A stretch of 32,681 bases of DNA, taken from contig DASZCR010000278.1 in the NCBI GenBank assembly GCA_035942915.1, positions 1-32,681 of the forward strand. Reading direction: 5' to 3'. The position numbers and the translations under genes were made by a program. The stretch's first letter is position 1, and every line of letters begins with the position of its first letter. Positions 1-5,640 of this stretch are shown here, piece after piece. The DNA comes from DASZCR01 sp035942915. Lineage in GTDB: Bacteria; Acidobacteriota; Blastocatellia; Pyrinomonadales; Pyrinomonadaceae. Under the pieces are notes generated by a model. That model was not told the origin of the DNA and did not search any database. It worked only from the letters and a program-made list of their open reading frames with translations.

Positions 1-502
1 GACTATCGCGCAGCAGGTGGTATGTGCCCGTCAGCAGCGGCGCGAGGAAGAAGGCGAAGAGCACGCCGAAGAAGGGGATGACCGAGAGGAGCACGACAAT
101 CACCAGCCACGCCAACGCATCGACGACGAAAGAGAGAATCCGCATACCGGGGTCGGCCTTCATCCCGGCCTGACTCGTCGGCATCCAGGGCGCTTGCTGT
201 TGTCCGTAGACCTGCGGGCTGTACATCGCGTTCGGCTGCCCATAAGGGTTGGCGTTGAGCGGCGGCGGGTAAGCAGAGGGCTGTTGCGGCGCAGAGCCGT
301 AGGGCGTGCTGTAGGCGGAGTAAGCCGCCGCGCCGCCGCCGTAGGGGGCACTGTTAACCTGTCCGCTTGGGCTGCCATAGAGGTCAGCCGTCGGCGTCTG
401 CCAAGAGCCGGGGGAGGGCGCGGCTGCAAGTCCGGCACCGCACCTGACGCAGAAGCGTGTGCCGTCAGCGTTTTCGCCGCCGCAGGATGAGCATAAAGCC
501 AT
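1..502 (-). CDS. Zinc-ribbon RDD-family membrane protein (3' end cut by window)
   Basis: The gene is read leftwards from an ATG at 500-502, preceded by AGGAG six bases upstream, and runs off the window start. About 167 residues are visible. The N-terminus is a small zinc ribbon (MALCSSCGGENADG, then RFCVRCGAG) with two CxxC pairs at about residues 4-7 and 18-21. A linker of roughly 90 residues rich in Gly, Pro, Ala, Tyr and Gln follows. Then comes the start of an RDD-type membrane domain (RILSFVVDALAWLVIV) with two hydrophobic segments separated by a short turn. RDD proteins are integral membrane proteins of mostly unknown role, some linked to ion exchange or transport. The zinc ribbon plus linker on a membrane domain resembles the flippase-like gene at 23276. 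The architecture is seen directly; any function is unknown. Confidence 0.8.
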   Translation of the reverse strand, partial: MALCSSCGGENADGTRFCVRCGAGLAAAPSPGSWQTPTADLYGSPSGQVNSAPYGGGAAAYSAYSTPYGSAPQQPSAYPPPLNANPYGQPNAMYSPQVYGQQQAPWMPTSQAGMKADPGMRILSFVVDALAWLVIVVLLSVIPFFGVLFAFFLAPLLTGTYHLLRDS

Positions 503-756
503 GAGACACTCCTTTGAACTTGTGACTGTTGTCCTTCGGGAAACTGTTGGTTCTGGTCGCGACGCTGTGGTCTTGGGTCAGGCCGGAAGGTCTTCAAACA
601 ACCGCGCGGGGTCGTGCCAGACGAAATGGAGACAAGTCTTTCTCACAAACCGTCAAAAAAGTAAAGAGAGATGGATGGAAGCGACGAGTGAGGAGCGCGG
701 AGGGATGAAGTCCGACAGCTTCTTTCTCATCCATCCGCCTTCATCGCCGAACTTCT

Positions 757-1635
757 TCAGATGTTCGGTATCCAGAAAATCTGGCCGCCGGTTTCGATTC
801 GCTTAAGCCCGCGCGCGGGCAGTTCCGACTCGTCGAGGCCGAGGAAGGTGAAGTGCGGCAGGTCGCTACAGACGGTCTGAAACCAGCCGTGACGCGCGAG
901 CGTGCCGCGCACTGCGGGGTCACGAAACTCCGTCACGTCGAAGGCCAGGAGCGCGAGATGTTGCGACGCGCCGGGCGCGGCCACCGAATGGAGAATGCTC
1001 TTGGAAAAATCCTTGCTGAAGAAAAGGCCGCACGCTTCGAGCGCCAAGACCTGCTCGACCTGCGCGTGCAGCGGCAGCGCACACAATCCTTCTGCGCGGC
1101 GCGAAGTGAGACGACCGGCCGCGCACCAATGGTCAAGCGCAGGCAGCACGCGCGAACGCCACAGCCGAACGGAATCCTCATAGCTGCGCCGCCCCGCCTC
1201 CTCGCCTCCGCGCGGCGTGATGTCCAAACCGGCCGCGCGTGCCTCTGCGCGCGCCGCGAGCAGCGCCTTGAGCGCCGCCGGTTGCAATTCGACGCGGTCT
1301 TCGCCAAACATCGCCGCCTCCGGCGCGGCCTCGCGCTGGAAGGCCGACACCTCCGCCTCGCTACAGAAGACGCAGACCGGCGGCACGCGCACACACTCTG
1401 CGGCGACAAACATCGCTCCGTACTCTGCAAGCAGACGACGCGCTACCGCATCGCCAATCGGGCAGACCTCTTCGAGACGCATCCCTCGCCGCGCGAGAGC
1501 TTCGACGAGCGCCCGCTCGAAGGGCGAACGAAGACGCCGCGCGGCCTGCGTATCTACGCCGGAGGGCGCAGCAGCAGCGTCGCTTCTCGCATCGTCGTTA
1601 ACGCTTGAATCGGAGAGGTTTTGGTCTTCGCGCAT
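757..1635 (-). CDS. Hypothetical protein, about 290 residues
   Basis: I do not recognise this family. The frame is open from a GTG at 1740 to the stop at 757. I prefer the ATG at 1635 (MREDQNLSDSSVNDD) because the GTG would leave only 4 bases before the divergent gene at 1745; neither start has a clear Shine-Dalgarno sequence. The first 30 or so residues are polar and probably disordered. The rest is a soluble, Ala/Arg/Leu-rich mostly helical protein with no signal peptide or membrane segment. Five or six cysteines are scattered (for example VCVFCSEAE) but do not form an obvious metal-binding set. The C-terminal third (QHLALLAFDVTEF, FTFLGLDESELPARG) looks like an alpha/beta domain. GC-biased codon use matches the neighbours. 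No function is proposed. Confidence 0.7.
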   Translation of the reverse strand: MREDQNLSDSSVNDDARSDAAAAPSGVDTQAARRLRSPFERALVEALARRGMRLEEVCPIGDAVARRLLAEYGAMFVAAECVRVPPVCVFCSEAEVSAFQREAAPEAAMFGEDRVELQPAALKALLAARAEARAAGLDITPRGGEEAGRRSYEDSVRLWRSRVLPALDHWCAAGRLTSRRAEGLCALPLHAQVEQVLALEACGLFFSKDFSKSILHSVAAPGASQHLALLAFDVTEFRDPAVRGTLARHGWFQTVCSDLPHFTFLGLDESELPARGLKRIETGGQIFWIPNI

Positions 1636-1744
1636 CACACGAGGGTCATGATAGAGACTGTCGAACGACCGGGTCAACCGCAGCCGTGCCGGGTCGGAGA
1701 TTCGCGCCCACCGCGCGGCCTGTTGTATCCTGCGGCGCACGGGG

Positions 1745-2113
1745 ATGAGTCGCCTTCACAAGTTTCGGGAAATTCTGGCGCAGTACGTCCGGCACGGCTG
1801 GCGTCCGGCGCGCGTGTTTGCGAGCGCCGAGACGTTGGCCGAGATGCGTGCGGCGGGGGCAGAGGCGTCCGCGCCGCCTGAGTTCGAGGGCATCGCCGTG
1901 CGCGAAGCAGAGTTTGACGGCATGTGGTTCACGCGTCCGGCGCAAGGCGGCCGCGAGGCATGGGAACTGCGCCTCGTCGGCGAGACGCCCTACGCGCTCT
2001 TTGAACTGTTCGAGCCGGACGAGGAGGAGGAAGACCGCGAGGACGTGCGCCGCGAGATGGAGGCGCGTCTGGCAGACTACGCGGGCGGCCGCAGGCAGGA
2101 AGACGAAAGCTGA
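1745..2113 (+). CDS. Small acidic hypothetical protein, 122 residues
   Basis: The frame starts with ATG at 1745 (MSRLHKFREILAQYVRHGW) and is divergent from the gene at 757-1635. I do not recognise the family. The protein is soluble, with no signal peptide. It has a predicted helical N-terminus, a middle strand-rich part (MWFTRPAQGGREAWELRLVG) and a strongly acidic stretch near residues 89-101 (FEPDEEEEDREDV), ending in an Arg/Glu-rich helix. It may be an accessory of the divergent gene, but only the shared intergenic region supports that. A competing frame at 1818-2183 is an Arg-rich shadow. Confidence 0.6.
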   Translation: MSRLHKFREILAQYVRHGWRPARVFASAETLAEMRAAGAEASAPPEFEGIAVREAEFDGMWFTRPAQGGREAWELRLVGETPYALFELFEPDEEEEDREDVRREMEARLADYAGGRRQEDES

Positions 2114-2411
2114 ACGGGCACTGACTAAGGCGACGCTCCGCAGGCGCGCGCGTGTCGGAAGGACGCGACGTGTGGAGTCGTGAGGCGGCATCTGCGGGCG
2201 CGCGTGATGAGGGGTTCGTGCGGGGCAGTTTTATCGTTCGGCGGCGCATCTAAGCTGTTATTCGCGTAACGAGTGAGGGCGTGGCACGGGGCGTGCTTGA
2301 AGGGCTTCGTCCGGGCGCGTCATTGAAGCTTTTCGGAACAGTCGCGCCGCCGGTCGTCAAAATAAATCCACGGGCGACTCGCTCCCCGGCCGAGGAAGGA
2401 ACCAAAAACCA

Positions 2412-2630
2412 GTGGAAGTAACAAAGGCTCTCGCTGCTTTGCAGCCGCTCTACGGTAAGGATAACGTCGAGATTATCACCACCGACGGCACGCGCGTCCG
2501 GGGCGTCGTCCGCAGCATGCGGATGACGCAACCGCTCGCCAAGCCGAGCGTCAAGATGGAGCGCCCCGACGGCGAAATCATCAAAATCAACTTCGACACC
2601 ATCACCGAAATTATCGACCACAACCAGTAA
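2412..2630 (+). CDS. Small Sm-like/SH3-like hypothetical protein, 72 residues
   Basis: The gene starts with GTG at 2412. An AGGAAGGA purine tract lies about 10 bases upstream and fits a ribosome-binding site. The product begins with a short helix (KALAALQPLYGK). It then shows alternating strands with a glycine turn (VEIITTDGTRVRGVVRSMRM) and a second strand pair (VKMERPDGEIIKINFDTITE). The pattern of helix, then 'TTDGTRVRGVV', then 'PDGEIIKINFDTITEI' resembles the small beta-barrels of Sm/Hfq-like or SH3-like proteins; this is a visual inference, not a family match. It is cytoplasmic, compact and less Arg/Ala-biased than the shadow frames. It is monocistronic, followed directly by a dispersed hairpin repeat. 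Confidence 0.75.
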   Translation: MEVTKALAALQPLYGKDNVEIITTDGTRVRGVVRSMRMTQPLAKPSVKMERPDGEIIKINFDTITEIIDHNQ

Positions 2631-2633
2631 AAC

Positions 2634-2709
2634 AGTGATAGGTGATGAGTGATAGGTGATAGGAGAAGACAGGGTTTTTCCTATCACCTATCAGCCGTCA
2701 TCTATCACT
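2634..2709. repeat. Dispersed GTGATAG hairpin repeat, copy 1
   Basis: Tandem 7-base units of the form GTGATAG/GTGATGA run into an inverted copy. The arms TGATAGGTGATAGG (2650-2663) and CCTATCACCTATCA (2680-2693) pair perfectly around a loop containing AGACAGG and a T run. It lies just after the stop of the 72-residue gene and could act as its transcription terminator, since TTTTT sits inside the loop region. Confidence 0.85.
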
Positions 2710-2754
2710 TCCAGCCTGTCACGCTTTCCGCTCGTCACCCGCGTCTGTTTTCTG

Positions 2755-2760
2755 TATAGT
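2755..2760 (+). promoter_or_regulatory. Possible -10 element for the gene at 2801
   Basis: TATAGT lies about 40 bases before the start codon in a locally AT-richer stretch; the matching -35 (TCGTCA at 2732-2737) is poor. A small inverted repeat, GTCGGA-AA-TCCGAC, at 2770-2783 lies just downstream and could be an operator or leader hairpin. Confidence 0.3.
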
Positions 2761-2800
2761 ATTTTCGTGTCGGAAATCCGACCCGGCGACGTGTGGAGAT

Positions 2801-3439
2801 ATGAGAATGATGACGATTGAAGATTTCGGCGCGCGTGTGACGAGTGTGTGGGAGGGGCTGCGCCCGGCAACCCGCGACCTCGTCGAGCGTGCCCTGCGCG
2901 CGATGCCTGCGTCGCCGCCGACCAATCAGACGGCACGCGCCGTGACCGTCTACGACGCGCGCTCCGAATGGGAACTGAGCCTGCTCCTTGCCGCGCTCGA
3001 CGAACGCGCGACGGAGACGGCAGCGCACCGCTTGAGCGACGAGCAGACGCACGAACTCGGCCACATGGTCGCGGCCTGCGTCGCCGTCTTGCAGAGCGGC
3101 GCACGCTCAGCCGAAGTCTTCGGCCAACTCCTTGAGCGTGCCCTGCGCGCGCGCAACTACGCGGGCGTCGATGTGTTGGCCGATTCGCTCAACGCGCGTG
3201 TCGCGCCGACCGAGTTGTGCGAACTGGCGCGCCACGCGAACCCGGCCGTCCGCGCGCTCGCACACGAGGCGCTCATGCAGACGCCGACCGCCACGCTCGT
3301 CACGCTGCTCGGCGACCCCGTCGACGCAGACATCGCGCGCGATGCGCTCGAACATCAAGCAGACGAGTACGGCTCAGAGGAGGCGCGCTGGATAGTCAAC
3401 GCGCTCGAACACGCCGAGTCCTGCGACGATGATATGTAG
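2801..3439 (+). CDS. Hypothetical helical-repeat protein, 212 residues
   Basis: I do not recognise a named family. The product is soluble and almost entirely helical. Its C-terminal half has short repeated helix pairs (VAPTELCELARHANPAVRALAHEA, then LVTLLGDPVDADIARDALEHQA) reminiscent of HEAT-type repeats, which usually mediate protein contacts. It ends in an acidic tail (ESCDDDM). GGAG lies only 3 bases before the ATG at 2801; the ATGs at 2807 and 2810 have better spacing, so the true start may be two or three codons later. It stands alone between two dispersed hairpin repeats. A role as a scaffold or regulator is inference only. Confidence 0.7.
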   Translation: MRMMTIEDFGARVTSVWEGLRPATRDLVERALRAMPASPPTNQTARAVTVYDARSEWELSLLLAALDERATETAAHRLSDEQTHELGHMVAACVAVLQSGARSAEVFGQLLERALRARNYAGVDVLADSLNARVAPTELCELARHANPAVRALAHEALMQTPTATLVTLLGDPVDADIARDALEHQADEYGSEEARWIVNALEHAESCDDDM

Positions 3440-3440
3440 T

Positions 3441-3541
3441 GAGGTGATGGGTGATAGGTGATAGGTGATAGGATAAATCCTGTCTTTGTCTTATCACCTA
3501 TCACCCATCACTTATCACCTATCACCTATCACCTATCACTC
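3441..3541. repeat. Dispersed GTGATAG hairpin repeat, copy 2 (core inverted)
   Basis: GTGATGGGTGATAGGTGATAGG units are followed by their inverted complement (TTATCACCTATCACCCATCAC) and extra TATCACC units. The loop holds the complement of the AGACAGG core (CCTGTCTTTGTC), so this copy is inserted in the opposite orientation to copies 1, 3, 4 and 5. It lies two bases after the stop codon at 3437-3439. Confidence 0.85.
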
Positions 3542-3556
3542 GTAGCTTGTGAGACG

Positions 3557-3590
3557 AAAAGGCCGCTCAAGGTTGAGCGGCCTTTTGCTT
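3557..3590. terminator. Bidirectional rho-independent terminator
   Basis: AAAAGGCCGCTCAA (3557-3570) pairs perfectly with TTGAGCGGCCTTTT (3573-3586) around a two-base loop. The stem is GC-rich with T runs on both strands. It lies between the converging plus-strand gene ending at 3439 and ispH, which ends at 3618 on the minus strand, so it can end both transcripts. Confidence 0.9.
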
Positions 3591-3617
3591 GTTGGTTAAG
3601 TGTGGCGTTTTGGGTCG

Positions 3618-4496
3618 TTAGGTGATGGGCGTCAGTTCTCGCGTGGCTTCGAGCGAGGAGCCTATCTCTTTGAGACGTGCAACGACCTGTTCGATGAGCC
3701 AGTCGGGCGTCGAAGCTCCGGCGGTGACGCCGACGCGTTCGGCCTCGCGCAGGTCTTCGGGATTAATCTCGTCCGGCGTCTCGATGAGGAAACTGCGGGG
3801 GCACTGCTCCTTGCAGACGGCGAGGAGTTTGATGCTGTTCGAAGAGTGTTTGCCGCCGATGATGTAGAAGGCATCGACCTCGCCGGAGAGCGCGCGTGCG
3901 GCGTCCTGACGGTCGCGCGTGGCCGAGCAGATGGTGTTGATAATCTGCGGCTCCGTGTCGGACTTGGCGCGCACGGCCTCTGCGGCTTCGAGGAAGGTGC
4001 TCAGTTTCAAGGTCGTCTGCGAGACGACGAGCGGCGCATGGAGCGGCGGAAGCTGTGCGACCTCGCTGGCGTCGCGGACGACGTGCGCGTGTTGCGGGGC
4101 GTAACCCTTGACGCCAATCATCTCCGGGTGGTCGGGGTTGCCGACGACCACCACGTCGCGGTTCTGTCGCGCGGCACGCTCGGCCAAGTGCTGAACCTTC
4201 GTCACGAAGGGACAGGTCGCGTCGATGACGCGCCCGGCTCTGGCTTCGAGTTCGCGCTGGACTTCGGGCGTGACGCCGTGCGCGCGGATGACGGCCGTCT
4301 CCTCGCTGCTGGCCTGCGAAGGTGCGTCGATGGTCTTGACGCCCTCGGCTTCGAGCCTCTGAATCTCCTGCGTGTTATGGATGAGGGGGCCGAGCGTGCG
4401 CACGGTCGCCCCTTCCGAGAGCGCCCCCTCGACCATCTCGACGGCGCGCTCGACGCCGAAACAGAATCCGTATTCCTCGGCCAAAAGAACCTGCAT
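3618..4496 (-). CDS. ispH: 4-hydroxy-3-methylbut-2-enyl diphosphate reductase (IspH/LytB)
   Basis: IspH is the last enzyme of the MEP pathway: it reduces HMBPP to IPP and DMAPP with a [4Fe-4S] cluster. The 292-residue product has the usual length. The three cluster cysteines are visible: C12 in EYGFCFGVERA, C95 in IDATCPFVTK and C190 in NTICSATRDRQ. The substrate-binding histidines appear as LIHN (H40), RAHG (H73) and DHPE (H123), with the conserved glutamate at 125. The KHSSNS segment binds diphosphate in known structures. The protein is cytosolic. The start MQVLLAEEYGFC is typical for the family. The gene follows a 100-residue unknown gene on the same strand, separated by a perfect 14-base hairpin, so it may have its own promoter. 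Confidence 0.97.
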   Translation of the reverse strand: MQVLLAEEYGFCFGVERAVEMVEGALSEGATVRTLGPLIHNTQEIQRLEAEGVKTIDAPSQASSEETAVIRAHGVTPEVQRELEARAGRVIDATCPFVTKVQHLAERAARQNRDVVVVGNPDHPEMIGVKGYAPQHAHVVRDASEVAQLPPLHAPLVVSQTTLKLSTFLEAAEAVRAKSDTEPQIINTICSATRDRQDAARALSGEVDAFYIIGGKHSSNSIKLLAVCKEQCPRSFLIETPDEINPEDLREAERVGVTAGASTPDWLIEQVVARLKEIGSSLEATRELTPIT

Positions 4497-4516
4497 GAAT
4501 GAACCCTTCAGAAAAG

Positions 4517-4553
4517 GTCAACAGTCATCAGGTGATTACTGATGACTGTTGAC
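4517..4553. repeat. Perfect 14-bp inverted repeat upstream of ispH
   Basis: GTCAACAGTCATCA (4517-4530) pairs perfectly with TGATGACTGTTGAC (4540-4553) around a 9-base loop. Read on the minus strand it follows the stop of the gene at 4560-4862 and is followed by CTTTTCT, so a weak terminator is possible. The CAGTCATCA wording is related in style, not in sequence, to the GTGATAG repeats. Confidence 0.7.
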
Positions 4554-4559
4554 GGTCGT

Positions 4560-4862
4560 TTAGATACTCTCCGGCGCGGTATAGGGCGCGTCGGATGCGT
4601 TCGTCGTGGAAGCGCCGGACGTGTGGTCGCAACGCCGCCGCCATTCTTCGCGCAGGCGGTCGCCGCCGCGCAGACAATCGTCAATCCAACCTACCTGTTT
4701 GTCGGCGAACCACCGCACGCTGCCCCAGAAATTCTTCTCGACCTCGCCGAGTTGATGCGCCACGTCGCGCGGCAGGATGGCGAACGAAGCATCGCAGATA
4801 AACCTTAGCGCGTCGCAGACGGTGTTGCCCGTGCGGTAACGCGAATCTCCACTGTTTTCCAT
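4560..4862 (-). CDS. Hypothetical protein, 100 residues
   Basis: The frame is open from 4991, but the ATG at 4862 has a strong AGGAGG Shine-Dalgarno sequence 10 bases upstream and is taken as the start. The product (MENSGDSRYRTGNTVCDALR...) is soluble and helical, with Trp-rich central helices (KNFWGSVRWFADKQVGWIDD) and a polar, probably disordered Ser/Thr-rich tail. Its cysteines show no metal-site pattern. I do not recognise it. It lies between ispH and the GDSL hydrolase on the same strand, but the hairpin at 4517-4553 argues against simple cotranscription with ispH. Confidence 0.7.
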   Translation of the reverse strand: MENSGDSRYRTGNTVCDALRFICDASFAILPRDVAHQLGEVEKNFWGSVRWFADKQVGWIDDCLRGGDRLREEWRRRCDHTSGASTTNASDAPYTAPESI

Positions 4863-4954
4863 ATCAAGCGAACCTCCTGCACAAGCCATACGGTCGAAGA
4901 CGCGCGCTCGTTCCCGCCTGACGAAGGATTTTAACATAGGCGCGTCGTTGAAGC

Positions 4955-5575
4955 TTACTCGACGCCGATGGCCTGCTTGACGGTCGGCCACATCGTATGC
5001 GCCCAGAACTCGTAGCCCTCGTCGGACGGGTGGAAACCGTCCGGCGAGAAGAACTCCGGGTGCGTCGGGACGACTTCATGGCTTTTGTCGAAGATATCGA
5101 CGAGATGCAGCGTGTGGCGCGCGGCCACGCCGGCGATGATTTCGTTGTAGCGTCGGACGCCGCGTCGCACCTCTTCGTGGAGGAAGGCGGGGATGGCCGG
5201 TGCGAAAGAGATGTCCGGCAGGTTCGAGACGACGAGCGGCGCATGAGGCGCGGCGTCGGCCAGACGCGTGACTATCTCTTCGTAGTTGCGCGCGTACTCT
5301 GCGGGCGTGGAGCGGCGAAGGTCGTTGATGCCGATGCCGAGCGTGAGCAGCGTCGGGCGCGCGGCCGAGACGCGTCCGACCTGTGCGCGCAACACGTCTG
5401 CGCTCGTCGCTCCGCTGACGCACAGGTTGACGAGGCGCGAGCCGGGACGCACGCGCTCGATGCGATGAAACAGACGCGCCACGTAGCCCCTGCGGTCGCG
5501 CGCGCCGACGCCCGCGCCCGTCGAATCTCCGAGCGCCGCATACACGACCGGCTCGCCCCGCCCCTCTCTCGACAT
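4955..5575 (-). CDS. SGNH/GDSL-family hydrolase
   Basis: This is an SGNH-fold esterase, lipase or acyl-hydrolase of about 206 residues, a usual length. Block I is YAALGDSTGAG with the nucleophile Ser at residue 18. Block III is GIGINDLRR, giving the Asn of the oxyanion hole. Block V is DGFHPSDEGY with the catalytic Asp at about 179 and His at about 182. I place the start at the ATG at 5575 because it gives a compact domain beginning just before block I; the longer frame to 5836 is Arg-rich noise inside the helicase gene. A weak purine stretch precedes the ATG. No signal peptide is seen, so it is probably cytosolic. The substrate cannot be told from sequence. Confidence 0.9.
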   Translation of the reverse strand: MSREGRGEPVVYAALGDSTGAGVGARDRRGYVARLFHRIERVRPGSRLVNLCVSGATSADVLRAQVGRVSAARPTLLTLGIGINDLRRSTPAEYARNYEEIVTRLADAAPHAPLVVSNLPDISFAPAIPAFLHEEVRRGVRRYNEIIAGVAARHTLHLVDIFDKSHEVVPTHPEFFSPDGFHPSDEGYEFWAHTMWPTVKQAIGVE

Positions 5576-5640
5576 TTCCCGAAACCCTCTGCTCCTGATG
5601 CTCTCAACGCCAAACGAAAGAAGTGTTTTCAAACAGGCTC

